This document shows, in pieces, positions 6,404 to 14,826 of a DNA stretch of 64,000 nucleotides. This DNA comes from Streptomyces sp. NBC_01446 (GTDB taxonomy: Bacteria; Actinomycetota; Actinomycetes; Streptomycetales; Streptomycetaceae): positions 3,936,501-4,000,500 of the forward strand of contig NZ_JAPEPO010000001.1 in the NCBI RefSeq assembly GCF_026340095.1, written 5' to 3'. Position numbers and translations under genes: made by a program. Under the pieces are notes generated by a model. It had not been told where the DNA came from. It saw nothing but the letters and a program-made list of their open reading frames with translations, and searched no databases. The first letter of the stretch is position 1. Each line of letters starts with the position of its first letter.

Positions 6404-8986
6404 ATGGAGATCACCCGCAGACGCCTGCTGTCCGCCCTGTCAGCCGCCGGTCTCCTGACGGTGATCCCCACCGGACGGGCGAACGCCGCCGACGCGGCCG
6501 CGGACAGCGCTCGGCTCCTCGCCAACACCGTGGGCGTGTTCGCGGGGACCGAGGCCTCCAACTCCCGTACGGAGACGGCCGCCAAGCGCGCCGCGATCGG
6601 CAAGGCCGCCCGCGCGAACCTGAAGTCGATGGACGCGGCCGGCCCCGGCGAACTCTTCGCCGGGCTCGTCCTCGGCACCGACGAGGGCCGACTCAACACG
6701 GCGTACAAGCAGTTGTACGAGATCGCCCTCGCGACGCGCGCGCCGGGCGCTGCCCCCGACCTGTACGGCGACGAGGCGGTGCAACGCCGCGTCGTCGACG
6801 GCCTCGCGTGGCTGCACGAGCGCTACTACGGCGACCAGTCCAAGGGCTATTACGGCAACTGGTTCTACTGGGAGATCGGCCTCTCCCAGTTCATCAGCAA
6901 GACCCTCGTCCTCCTCGCCGACGAGGTGAAGGCCTACCGTCCGGACCTCCTGCGCACCTACGTCGCCTCCATGGACGCGTACCTGCGCAACGGCACCGAC
7001 GGCGACGTGAACCTCGACTCGCGCTTCCACACGGGCGCCAACCTCGCCGACATCACCACGAACCGCATCCTCCAGGGCGCGCTCCTCATCGGGGACGGCG
7101 GCGGCGCCCCCGACGGCGAGGCCCGTATCCGCAAGGCCCTCACCGACCAGCTCACCGTCTTCGCGACGATCGACCCGTACGCACTCGACCACGGGGTCAC
7201 GGACGGCTACTACGCCGACGGCTCCTTCATCCAGCACGCGTCCGTCGCCTACACCGGATCGTACGGGAAGGGCCTGCTCACGCGGGTCGTGCAGACCCTC
7301 AAGATCCTCGACGGCACGGGCTTCGCGCACGGCGGGGAGCTGGTGCCGACCGTGGTGGGCTGGGTGCGGAACGGCTTCGCGCCGCTCATCTTCGAGGGCT
7401 GGATGATGGAGATCGTCAAGGGCCGGGCGGTGTCCCGCCCGGACACCGGCTACACCGACGTCGCGATCGTCGTCGAGGCGGTCGTGGATCTGGCGTCACT
7501 CGCCGAGGACACCACCGGCGCCGACGCCACCGCCCTCAAGAGCTACGTCAAACACATCCGGGCCACCTCGCGCGCCGCCCTCGACCCGTCCTCGTTCGTC
7601 TCCCCCGTGAGCATCACGCGCTACGCCGACATCACCGGCGACGCGTCCGTCCCCGCCGAGGACCTCAACCCCGCGTCGCGCACGGTCGCGTTCAACGCCA
7701 TGGACCGGACCGTGCACCGCAGGCCGGGTTACGCCTTCGCGCTCGCCCGGAGTTCGAGCCGCATCAGCAAGTACGAGTACATGAGCGGCGAGAACCTCAT
7801 GCCGTGGTTCCAGGGCGACGGCGCGTACTACCTGTACCTGTCCGGCCAGGACCAGACGCAGGCGTATGGCGTCGACTACTTCACGACGGTCTCGCCGTAC
7901 GCGCTGGCCGGGGTCACCGCACCGGTCGAGGAACGCCGCACCGTCCCCGAGCTCTACGGGAAGCCGTACTACGACAACCCCGGCCACCCGCTGAACTTCA
8001 CGTCGTCGTCCGAGTCGCAGAACACGTACGTCTACTTCCCGTGCGGCACCGGCCCGCACTCGGGCGGCGCCGTGCTCGGCGCGTACGGCGCGGCCGCCAT
8101 GGTGCAGTCGGACGACGTCCCCTACCGGGACAAGCAGAAGGGCATCCTGCCCGGCGACTTCGTGGTCTACGGCAACGCGACGTCGACGAAGTCGTGGTTC
8201 CTGTTCGACGACGAGATCGTGGTCCTCGCGGCGGATGTCGGCGACGCGGCCGGGCGGGCCGTGACGACGACCGTCGACTCCCGCACGGCAGCGCCGGACG
8301 ACCTGACCACGGTCACCGGAGCGCTGCGCGACGGCCGTCCGTGGAGCGGCCCGGGCACCGGCGACCTGCACTGGCTGCGCTACGCCAACACCACCCGCGG
8401 CACCTCGCTCGGCTACGTCTTCCTCGACACCCCGCGCGTGCGGGTCGCCCTCGACGAGGTCACCCGCAGCCGCCGCGTGGTGCGCACCGCGAACCCGGAC
8501 ACCGCGGTGACCCGCACGGTCCTCGGAGTGACGGTCGACCGTGCGGCGGGTGCCGGACCGGCTTGCCTGGCCTACGCGTTGGTGCCGAACGCGGCGGAGG
8601 CCGCCCTGCGCTCGTACACCCGCCACGACGGCCCGCTGACGGTCCACGCGAACACACCGCGCCTCCAGGCCGTCACCCACGAGGGCCTCGGCCTGACCGC
8701 CGCGAACACCTTCACGCCCGGCCGCCACGAGACCGCGGGCCTGCGCGTCGAGGGCCCCGCGTCGGTGCTCGTGCGGCGCGGGCGGCGCCACGGCGACCCG
8801 GTCACCGTCGCGGTCGCGGACCCCACGACGCAGCGCGACACCGTGACCGTCCTGCTCCACGGGCGCCCCCTGAGCGAAGTCACCGCGGACCCGCAGGTGC
8901 GGGTGACCCGCGTCCACGGCGGCACCCGCCTGGACGTGGACACCCGCCACACGTACGGGCGGAGCCTCACGGTGACGCTGCGCTAG
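6404..8986 (+). CDS. Secreted polysaccharide lyase family 8 (hyaluronate/chondroitin/xanthan lyase type)
   Basis: 860 residues. The N-terminus carries a Tat-type signal, TRRRLLSALSAAGLL, ending near ANA-AD. The PL8 catalytic residues are all present: Asn213 in TGAN, His278 in GSFIQH and Tyr287 in GSYG, His and Tyr nine residues apart as in known members; an aromatic patch NWFYWEIG lies near 146. The alpha/alpha-toroid domain is followed by the beta-sandwich domain, full length. The enzyme cleaves uronic-acid polysaccharides by beta-elimination outside the cell. Which polymer (hyaluronan, chondroitin or xanthan) cannot be decided here. The ATG follows GGCGGAGGAAGCC. It ends 21 bp from a convergent gene. 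Confidence 0.9.
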   Translation: MEITRRRLLSALSAAGLLTVIPTGRANAADAAADSARLLANTVGVFAGTEASNSRTETAAKRAAIGKAARANLKSMDAAGPGELFAGLVLGTDEGRLNTAYKQLYEIALATRAPGAAPDLYGDEAVQRRVVDGLAWLHERYYGDQSKGYYGNWFYWEIGLSQFISKTLVLLADEVKAYRPDLLRTYVASMDAYLRNGTDGDVNLDSRFHTGANLADITTNRILQGALLIGDGGGAPDGEARIRKALTDQLTVFATIDPYALDHGVTDGYYADGSFIQHASVAYTGSYGKGLLTRVVQTLKILDGTGFAHGGELVPTVVGWVRNGFAPLIFEGWMMEIVKGRAVSRPDTGYTDVAIVVEAVVDLASLAEDTTGADATALKSYVKHIRATSRAALDPSSFVSPVSITRYADITGDASVPAEDLNPASRTVAFNAMDRTVHRRPGYAFALARSSSRISKYEYMSGENLMPWFQGDGAYYLYLSGQDQTQAYGVDYFTTVSPYALAGVTAPVEERRTVPELYGKPYYDNPGHPLNFTSSSESQNTYVYFPCGTGPHSGGAVLGAYGAAAMVQSDDVPYRDKQKGILPGDFVVYGNATSTKSWFLFDDEIVVLAADVGDAAGRAVTTTVDSRTAAPDDLTTVTGALRDGRPWSGPGTGDLHWLRYANTTRGTSLGYVFLDTPRVRVALDEVTRSRRVVRTANPDTAVTRTVLGVTVDRAAGAGPACLAYALVPNAAEAALRSYTRHDGPLTVHANTPRLQAVTHEGLGLTAANTFTPGRHETAGLRVEGPASVLVRRGRRHGDPVTVAVADPTTQRDTVTVLLHGRPLSEVTADPQVRVTRVHGGTRLDVDTRHTYGRSLTVTLR

Positions 8987-9007
8987 CGGGAGCGCCGGCG
9001 GGAGTCG

Positions 9008-9385
9008 TCACGCTGCCGGGATCCGGTCCAGGAACCCGTGCACCGTACGGATCCGGCCGTCCTTGGCCAGCGAGATCACGTCCGACCCCGCGACGGGCGC
9101 GGAGCCGTCCGCGGCGGACACCAGCTCCCAGGTGAACCGGGCGATGTCGTGGTGCGCGTCGACGGTGCCGGTCTGCCGGAACGCGAAGCCTGGGAACTGC
9201 TCGCGGGCCGCGGCGATCACGGCGGCGATGCCCTCGTGCCCCGCCACGTCGGCCAGGGGGTCGGTGTAGCTGCCGTCCTCGCTCCACGCGGCGGCGACGG
9301 CCTCGGCGCGGGCGTCGTCGCCCTCGGCGTTCCAGGCCTCGAAGTAGCGGGCGACGGCGGTTTCGTGAACGGGGATGACGGACAT
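9008..9385 (-). CDS. SnoaL/NTF2-like small protein
   Basis: 125 residues, the usual size for a SnoaL-like cone fold. The start of the protein (VARYFEAWNAEGDDARAEAV, then WSEDGSYTDPLADVAGHEGI) has the helix-strand pattern and the W..DG.Y.DP motif of this family; the C-terminal strands carry 'VISLAKDGRIRTVHGFLDRIP'. Members range from polyketide cyclases and isomerases to non-catalytic binders. It is transcribed away from the acyl-CoA synthetase; the ATTAC...GTAAT palindrome lies in the shared upstream region. Function unknown. Confidence 0.8.
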   Translation of the reverse strand: MSVIPVHETAVARYFEAWNAEGDDARAEAVAAAWSEDGSYTDPLADVAGHEGIAAVIAAAREQFPGFAFRQTGTVDAHHDIARFTWELVSAADGSAPVAGSDVISLAKDGRIRTVHGFLDRIPAA

Positions 9386-9490
9386 ACGAATCGGCCTCCA
9401 GCCAGGTCGGTTGAGGGTCCGGAGCCCGGGAGGAGTGCGCCGCCCGGGTTCCGGATGTCCTCAGCCTGCCGGGTGGGCGGACGGGGGTCG

Positions 9491-9507
9491 ATTACGCCGG
9501 AGGTAAT
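9491..9507. promoter_or_regulatory. ATTAC-N7-GTAAT palindrome in a divergent promoter region
   Basis: A perfect 5+5 inverted repeat, AT-rich against a GC-rich background, between the SnoaL-like gene (start 9385) and the acyl-CoA synthetase gene (start 9588). It also fits a T-N11-A spacing. It is placed to control either gene; no local regulator gene is adjacent. Inference only. Confidence 0.35.
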
Positions 9508-9587
9508 GCCTCGCGGGCCCGGTTCACCCATGCTGTGGTCGGACAGAACCTGATCCGTTGTTCATCGTCTGTGCTCGGGAGGCCAGG

Positions 9588-11123
9588 ATGTTCGTCCCGT
9601 TCGGGGCCCTTGATTTTCTGGAACGTGCCGCCACCGTCTACGGGGACCGGATCGGTGTCGTCGACGAACCGGTCCAGCCGGCCGAACCCTGGGAGGACCT
9701 CACCTACCGCCGGGTGGCCGAGCTGGCGCGCGCCCAGGCCGCCGGGCTCGACGCGCTCGGCGTGCCGCTCGGCGCGCGTGTCGCGGTCGTGTCGCCGAAC
9801 AGCGCGCGGCTGCTGACCTCGTTCTTCGGGGTGAGCGGCTACGGCCGCGTCCTCGTACCGGTCAACTTCCGCCTCAGCGCGGAGGAGGTGAGCTACGTCG
9901 TCTCCCACTCGGGCGCCGACGTCCTCCTCGTGGACCCCGAACTGACGGACCGTCTCGCCGACGTCCCCGCCAAGCACCGTTTCACCATAGGGGCGGCCGC
10001 CGACTCCGAGCTCTACCGCTTCGGCACGGACCCCAGCCCCTGGACGCCCGACGAGAACGCCACCGCCACGATCAACTACACGAGCGGCACGACCGCCCGG
10101 CCCAAGGGCGTCCAGATCACCCACCGCAACATCTGGGTCAACGCCGTCACCTTCGCCCTGCACGCGGGCGTCACCGACCGGGACGTCTACCTGCACACGC
10201 TGCCGATGTTCCACGCCAACGGCTGGGGCATGCCGTTCGCCATGTCCGCGCTCGGGGTGCGCCAGATCGCGCTGCGCAAGGTCGACGGCGCCGAGATCCT
10301 GCGCCGCGTCGACGAACACGGCGTGACCGTGATGTGCGCAGCGCCCGCCGTCGTCAACGCCGTCCTGGACGCCGCCCGTTCCTGGAAGGGCGCGATCCCG
10401 GGGCGCGACCGGGTCCGCATCATCGTCGCCGGGGCGCCGCCGCCCACCCGCACGGTGGCCCGCGTCGAGTCCGAACTCGGCTGGGAGTTCATCCAGATCT
10501 ACGGCCTCACCGAGACGTCGCCGCTGCTCACGGTGAACCGCGGCCGCGCCGAGTGGGACGAGCTGGACCCGTCGGCACGCGCGGAGAAGCTGGTACGGGC
10601 CGGGGCGCCCGCGCTCGGCGTGACGCTGCGCACCGACGAGGAGGGCGAGGTGCTCGCCCGGTCGAACGTGATCCTGGAGGGCTACTGGGAGCAGCCCGAG
10701 GAGAGCGCGAAGGCCCTCGCGGGCGGCTGGTTCCACACGGGCGACGGCGGCACGGTCGACGAGGACGGCTATCTGACGATCAGCGACCGCAAGAAGGACG
10801 TGATCATCACCGGTGGCGAGAACGTGTCGTCCATCGAGGTGGAGGACGCCCTCTTCGGTCACGAAGGCGTCGCCGAGGTCGCCGTCATCGGTGTCCCGGA
10901 CGAGAGGTGGGGCGAGACGATCAAGGCGCTCGTGGTCCGGTCCCCCGACTCGACGGTCACGGAGGACGAACTGATCCGCCACTGCAAGGAACGCCTGGCC
11001 GGCTTCAAGGCGCCCACGTCGGTCGAGTTCCGCGACGAACTGGCCCGCACGGCGACGGGCAAACTCCAGAAGTACAAGCTGCGGGCGCCGTACTGGGAGG
11101 GCCGGGACCGGGGGGTGAACTGA
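9588..11123 (+). CDS. AMP-forming acyl-CoA synthetase (fatty-acid CoA ligase type)
   Basis: 511 residues from ATG 9588, which follows GGGAGG; a TTG 30 bases upstream is possible but lacks a site. The ATP/AMP motif YTSGTTARPKG is near residue 164, 'YGLTETSP' near 305, 'GWFHTGDGGTVDEDGYLTI' and the C-terminal 'DRKKDVIITGGENV' follow, and the catalytic lysine lies in 'ATGKLQKYKLR'. It activates a carboxylic acid with ATP and transfers it to CoA. The motif set matches medium/long-chain or 3-methylmercaptopropionyl-type ligases. It stands alone, with a hairpin after the stop. Substrate not determinable. Confidence 0.9.
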   Translation: MFVPFGALDFLERAATVYGDRIGVVDEPVQPAEPWEDLTYRRVAELARAQAAGLDALGVPLGARVAVVSPNSARLLTSFFGVSGYGRVLVPVNFRLSAEEVSYVVSHSGADVLLVDPELTDRLADVPAKHRFTIGAAADSELYRFGTDPSPWTPDENATATINYTSGTTARPKGVQITHRNIWVNAVTFALHAGVTDRDVYLHTLPMFHANGWGMPFAMSALGVRQIALRKVDGAEILRRVDEHGVTVMCAAPAVVNAVLDAARSWKGAIPGRDRVRIIVAGAPPPTRTVARVESELGWEFIQIYGLTETSPLLTVNRGRAEWDELDPSARAEKLVRAGAPALGVTLRTDEEGEVLARSNVILEGYWEQPEESAKALAGGWFHTGDGGTVDEDGYLTISDRKKDVIITGGENVSSIEVEDALFGHEGVAEVAVIGVPDERWGETIKALVVRSPDSTVTEDELIRHCKERLAGFKAPTSVEFRDELARTATGKLQKYKLRAPYWEGRDRGVN

Positions 11124-11153
11124 CACCTCGCAGAGGGGCCGGTGGACGGGCAT

Positions 11154-11179
11154 GCACCCGGGCGGACGACCCGGGGTGC
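11154..11179 (+). terminator. Hairpin after the acyl-CoA synthetase gene
   Basis: GCACCCGGG (11154-11162) pairs with CCGGGGTGC (11171-11179) with one bulge or mismatch, 30 bases past the stop. No T-run follows. It may be a weak intrinsic terminator, though it also lies just upstream of the next start. Confidence 0.35.
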
Positions 11180-11211
11180 TTGTACCCCCTCCCGTCGGCA
11201 GAGTTACCGGC

Positions 11212-12009
11212 ATGGAACCCCACTACGGCACGGTCCCGCTGTTTCCGGGCGCCGAGGCCCTGCCCGAGTTGGACATCCCGCAGCCGGGGCGGCAGAACCG
11301 GCTCTCCGTGCTGGTGCGGCTCCTGCTGCTCCTGCCGCACTTCGTCGTGCTGGCCGTGCTGTCGGTGGTGACGTTCTTCGCGGTGGTCGCCGGCTGGTTC
11401 GCGGCGCTGCTGCTCGGGCGGCTGCCCGCTCCGGTCGAGCGGTATCTGGCGGGGTTCCTCGGCTACGACACCCGCGTGAACGCCTCCGCGATGCTCCTGA
11501 CCGGCCGCTATCCGCCCTTCGAGCTCGGCGAACCGATGGGTTGCCCGGTGCGGGTGCGCGTGCAGCAGTCCGTGCACCTCAACCGGCCGGCCGTGCTGTT
11601 CCGGCTGCTTCTGGTGATCCCCGCGGCGCTCGTCGAGGTGGTGGCCACCGCCGGCTGGTGGGCCGTCTCCGCGCTGTCGTGGCTCGTCGTGCTGTTCCTC
11701 GGCCGGATGCCGCTGCCGCTGTTCGAGGCGACGGCGGCGGTCCTGCGCTACCGGATGCGGCTCGGCGCGTATGTGCTGCTGCTGTCCCCCGCGTATCCGA
11801 AGCGGCTCTTCGGCGACCAGTCGGCGCCGGACGCCGTCGTCGGCACCATCGCGGGCCCGTCCGCGACGCGGCCGCTGTTCCTGGGGACGGGGGCGAAGGT
11901 GCTGGTCGGAGCGTTTCTGGTGCTCGGTCTCGTCGGCGGGGCCGCGAACAGCTCCCGCTACGGCGCGGACGGCTCCGCCGCCGTACAGGCCTCGCTGCCC
12001 GGCTTCTGA
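11212..12009 (+). CDS. DUF4389-type membrane protein
   Basis: 265 residues. Start ATG 11212 is preferred over an ATG 60 bases upstream because the extra residues overlap the hairpin and have no hydrophobic or conserved pattern. Two homologous membrane halves are visible, each with 'RLLLLLPHFVVLAVL / RLLLVIPAALVEVV', a second TM segment, 'LLLGRLPAPV / LFLGRMPLPL', and a Tyr-rich 'AMLLTGRYPPF / VLLLSPAYPKR' end, followed by a last TM near 230-250. This duplicated pattern is the DUF4389 signature. Function unknown. Confidence 0.75.
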   Translation: MEPHYGTVPLFPGAEALPELDIPQPGRQNRLSVLVRLLLLLPHFVVLAVLSVVTFFAVVAGWFAALLLGRLPAPVERYLAGFLGYDTRVNASAMLLTGRYPPFELGEPMGCPVRVRVQQSVHLNRPAVLFRLLLVIPAALVEVVATAGWWAVSALSWLVVLFLGRMPLPLFEATAAVLRYRMRLGAYVLLLSPAYPKRLFGDQSAPDAVVGTIAGPSATRPLFLGTGAKVLVGAFLVLGLVGGAANSSRYGADGSAAVQASLPGF

Positions 12010-12119
12010 TCACTCGCGGGCCGTCGCCGGACGCCTGACCGCGCGGTGCCCGCGCCTGTGACCTACGGCATGGCAAAAGGCCTGTTCCAGGGCACTATGC
12101 CCCGTTTACGGTGGAGCGC

Positions 12120-12416
12120 ATGTCTCCCCTGGCCCGCATCAGCACCTCGTACACCCCGCGCTTCGCGGAGTTCGCGTTCGAGCCCGGCTTCACGGCCGCC
12201 GTCGACCAGCATGTCGCGGAGCTGCGGGACAAGCTGGAGGCGGGCGGGGGCGCGCTTCAGCCGCAGGCCCCCGACCGGGAGGTCCTCTCGGACTACGCGC
12301 TCGGCTTCCTCGACGCCCTCGCGGAGAACGGCTGGCGCGAGCCCGTCGGACACGACTACGCGGTGTGCCGCCTCACCGCCATCAGCTGGCTGGTGAGACG
12401 GCACGATCTCGCGTAA
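12120..12416 (+). CDS. Small hypothetical actinobacterial protein, possibly DUF6401-like
   Basis: 98 residues from ATG 12120 (a GTG nine bases earlier is also possible). Conserved-looking elements are 'PGFTAAVDQHVAELRDKLEA', 'YALGFLDALAENGWREP' and 'CRLTAISWLVRRHDLA'. I think this resembles the short DUF6401 family linked to natural-product loci, but with low certainty. Mostly helical, no signal or membrane segment. Convergent with the next gene, 20 bp between stops. Confidence 0.6.
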   Translation: MSPLARISTSYTPRFAEFAFEPGFTAAVDQHVAELRDKLEAGGGALQPQAPDREVLSDYALGFLDALAENGWREPVGHDYAVCRLTAISWLVRRHDLA

Positions 12417-12436
12417 GAGAACCTGACGGGCGCGCG

Positions 12437-13216
12437 TCACATGTCGTCGGTGCGCTCGCGCTCCTGGACGGGCTGGTTCGTCAGCGCGTCCTCGCGGCCC
12501 GCCTGGTAGGGGGAGATGCCGCGGGCCTTGGCCGTCTCCTGCTCGGCGCTGTTCAGCATGCGCTCCCAGCGCTGCCGCATCGGGACGATGAGACCGCCGC
12601 CCACTCCGACGACCACGATGCCGACGGCGGCGGCGAGCGCCGCGATCAGGACCGGCTGGGTGACGGACGTGGCGATGCCCGCCTGGCCGAGCGCCGCGAT
12701 CACACCGAGCGCGACGATGCAGGCCCAGACGACCGTGCCGATGGTCCTGCCGTACGAGACCGCCGACAGGGAGTTGGTGACGATGTCGCGCACGACGTTG
12801 GCGATGGCCATGGCGAGGACGACCAGGACGATCGCGACGATGGCGCGCGGCAGCCAGGCCACGATGCCGTTGATCATGTTGCTGACGGGGTTCGGGCCGA
12901 AGACGCCGAGTGCGATCTGCAGGGTGATCAGCAGCAGCGCGTAGTACACGACCTTGCAGACGATCGCCGTCATGTCGTACTTGGAGCCCTCGAGCATGCG
13001 GGCCGCGCCGGCGCGCTCGGCGAGTCTCTCCGAGCCGACCTTGCGCAGGACCCGGTCGAGCACGCGGGCGATCATCTTCGAGATGAACCAGCCGATGGCC
13101 AGAACGATCACGAAGCCCACGAGCTTCGGCACGAACTGGGCGACCTTCGACCAGGCGTCGTTGAGGCCCCCCGTGAAGTCCACGGCGAGTGGGGTGGTGT
13201 CGGTGAGCTTGGGCAT
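12437..13216 (-). CDS. Integral membrane protein with conserved TM-helix repeats (mechanosensitive-channel-like)
   Basis: 259 residues. Three or more copies of the 'conserved TM helix' pattern are visible: 'LVGFVIVLAIGWFISKMIARVLDRVLRKVG', 'LPRAIVAIVLVVLAMAIANVVRDIVTNSLS', and 'VLIAALAAAVGIVVVGVGGGLI'. The glycine- and alanine-spaced helices resemble the pore-lining part of small mechanosensitive channels, but the cytoplasmic beta domain of MscS is absent. The C-terminal tail is charged (ISPYQAGREDALTNQPVQER). Probably a channel or osmotic-response membrane protein; role inferred. Confidence 0.75.
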   Translation of the reverse strand: MPKLTDTTPLAVDFTGGLNDAWSKVAQFVPKLVGFVIVLAIGWFISKMIARVLDRVLRKVGSERLAERAGAARMLEGSKYDMTAIVCKVVYYALLLITLQIALGVFGPNPVSNMINGIVAWLPRAIVAIVLVVLAMAIANVVRDIVTNSLSAVSYGRTIGTVVWACIVALGVIAALGQAGIATSVTQPVLIAALAAAVGIVVVGVGGGLIVPMRQRWERMLNSAEQETAKARGISPYQAGREDALTNQPVQERERTDDM

Positions 13217-13313
13217 GAGTGGTCCTCCACTCGCTGGGGCCCGTACGCGCTGCCGCGCCGGGCGGTCAAGCCCCCCACAGGTGCGGTGATGTGCTCCTTC
13301 GTGGATATCAGCG

Positions 13314-13351
13314 CCCGAATGGACGCGGCCCGTGGGCCGCGTCCATTCGGG
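13314..13351. terminator. 18-bp perfect hairpin at the deletion scar
   Basis: CCCGAATGGACGCGGCCC (13314-13331) pairs exactly with 13334-13351 around a 2-base loop. It lies 14 bases past the TGA (13365-13367) of a minus-strand gene fragment and so looks like the terminator of a gene that is now almost entirely missing. Confidence 0.6.
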
Positions 13352-13364
13352 TGACAGGTGACGG

Positions 13365-13407
13365 TCAGGCCACGAGGCCGTCCGTGTCCTTGTAGGGCAC
13401 GCCGTCC
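13365..13407 (-). pseudogene. 3'-terminal remnant of a lost minus-strand gene
   Basis: Reading leftward, the frame ends 'AKDGVPYKDTDGLVA' then TGA, followed by a strong hairpin terminator. It is coherent coding sequence only to about 13405, where the Lrp-type remnant begins in the opposite direction. The parent gene cannot be named from 15 residues. Confidence 0.45.
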
Positions 13408-13827
13408 TTCGCCGCGCGCCTCGGCGTCGGCGTCAACACCGCGAGCCGGCGCCTGGGCCGGCTCCTCGACTCGGGCCGCCTCGTCCTGCGCTGCGACCTG
13501 GCCCGCTCCCTGTCCGGCTCCCCCGCCTCCGTCACCTTCTTCGGGTCCGTACCGCCCGAGCATCTCGACGCCACGGCGCGGGAGTTGGCGAAGCTCCCGG
13601 AGATCCGGCTCTGCGTGGGGACCGCGGGGCCGCAGAACCTGATCGCCACGGTCTGGGTCGCGTCCCTGCTCGACGCACAGCTCCTGGAGGTAAGACTCGC
13701 CGAAAAACTCCCCCACCTGCGCATCGCCGACCGCGCCGTCGCCCTGCGCGCGGTGAAGCTGATGGGGCGGCTCCTGGACGCCGAGGGGCGGGCCGTGGGG
13801 TACGAGCAGGTGGATGTCTGGGCTTAA
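13396..13827 (+). pseudogene. 5'-truncated Lrp/AsnC-family regulator
   Basis: An open frame of 143 codons ends with TAA at 13825-13827 but has no plausible start at its left end; a stop (TAG 13393) is immediately upstream. The protein begins inside a helix-turn-helix ('FAARLGVGVNTASRRLGRLL') and runs through an AsnC-type ligand domain ('SVTFFGSVPPEHLDATAREL', 'GPQNLIATVWVASL'). Lrp relatives are about 150 residues, or 320 in two-domain forms, so the N-terminal part is missing. An internal ATG at 13585 could give an 80-residue ligand-domain fragment without DNA-binding ability. Looks like a product of a local deletion. Confidence 0.65.
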
Positions 13828-13962
13828 CCACCCGCCGTCCACGGCGTGTTCGCTCCGCTCGCCCCCGCCCGCACTGCCACAGTGACCAGGTACAGAATCA
13901 CCCGTTTCGCGCGTTTCATAATTTTAGTGCGTTACGCCGGTCTCCCAGGGAGTGTGGTGAGC

Positions 13963-14826
13963 ATGGCCCACGTGCACGTGATCCTCAATCAGAAAGGCGG
14001 CGTGGGTAAGTCCACGCTCGCCGTCAACCTCGCCGCCGTGACGGCGGACGTGCTCGGCGCGGGGACCGAGGGCGGTCAACCGCCCGTCGTCGCCGTCTCC
14101 ATCGACCCGCAGGGCTCCGCCGTGTGGTGGTCGGAGCGCGTCGGCGACGGCCTCCCCTTCGACTTCGTGCAGGCCCACGACGACCTGGCCGGGCTCGCCG
14201 CGCTCTCCCGCATCCCCTCCGCCCAGCACGTCTTCGTCGACACCCCGGGCTGGCTCGACCTCGCCGAGTCCGCCGGCGAGGACCCGCTCGGCAAGGGCGC
14301 CGCCGCGGACGCACTGCGCGCCGTCCTGTCCAACGCCCACGACGTGATCGTGCCGATCGAGCCCGAGCCGCTCGGCTTCCAGCCCACGCAGCGCACCATC
14401 GAGCGCGTCGTGAAGCCACGCGGTCTGCCCTACCGCGTGGTCATCAACAACTGGGACCCGCGCGACGGCAAGGCCGACCTGGAGCAGACGCGCGCCTTCG
14501 TCGAGGCCCAGGACTGGCCACTGGCCCGCACGGTCGTACGGCACTACAAGCTGCACACGCGCGCCTCCGCGGACGGCCTCGTCGTCACCCAGTACGGCGC
14601 GAACCGAGTCGCGCTCCAGGCCCGCGAGGACTTCTTCCGCCTCGCCCTGGAGGTGGGCCTCGCTGCGATCCCGGCCCCCGCCAAACGCTCCGCGAGCAGC
14701 ACCCGTACGCCTGCGAGGAAGGGCGCGCGGAAGCAGGATGCGCAGGCCGCGACGGTCAAGGGCACCAAGGCCAAGAGCGCCGGGAACGCCGGGAACGCCG
14801 GGAACGCCAAGAAGGTGACCGTCTGA
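13963..14826 (+). CDS. ParA/Soj-family ATPase
   Basis: 287 residues. ATG 13963 follows AGGGAG and begins MAHVHVILNQKGGVGKST; the deviant Walker A KGGVGKST is at residues 11-18. 'VVAVSIDPQGSAVWW' and 'HVFVDTPGWLDLAE' give the Walker A' and B parts. The C-terminal tail is Lys/Ala-rich with an AGN repeat (three GGGAACGCC units near 14780-14810), likely disordered and DNA-binding. It forms an operon with a ParB-like gene, stop and start overlapping by one base. The region just upstream is AT-rich (CATAATTTTAG at 13918-13928). This is separate from the canonical parAB near oriC; role in segregation, conjugation or an integrated plasmid is open. Confidence 0.88.
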   Translation: MAHVHVILNQKGGVGKSTLAVNLAAVTADVLGAGTEGGQPPVVAVSIDPQGSAVWWSERVGDGLPFDFVQAHDDLAGLAALSRIPSAQHVFVDTPGWLDLAESAGEDPLGKGAAADALRAVLSNAHDVIVPIEPEPLGFQPTQRTIERVVKPRGLPYRVVINNWDPRDGKADLEQTRAFVEAQDWPLARTVVRHYKLHTRASADGLVVTQYGANRVALQAREDFFRLALEVGLAAIPAPAKRSASSTRTPARKGARKQDAQAATVKGTKAKSAGNAGNAGNAKKVTV

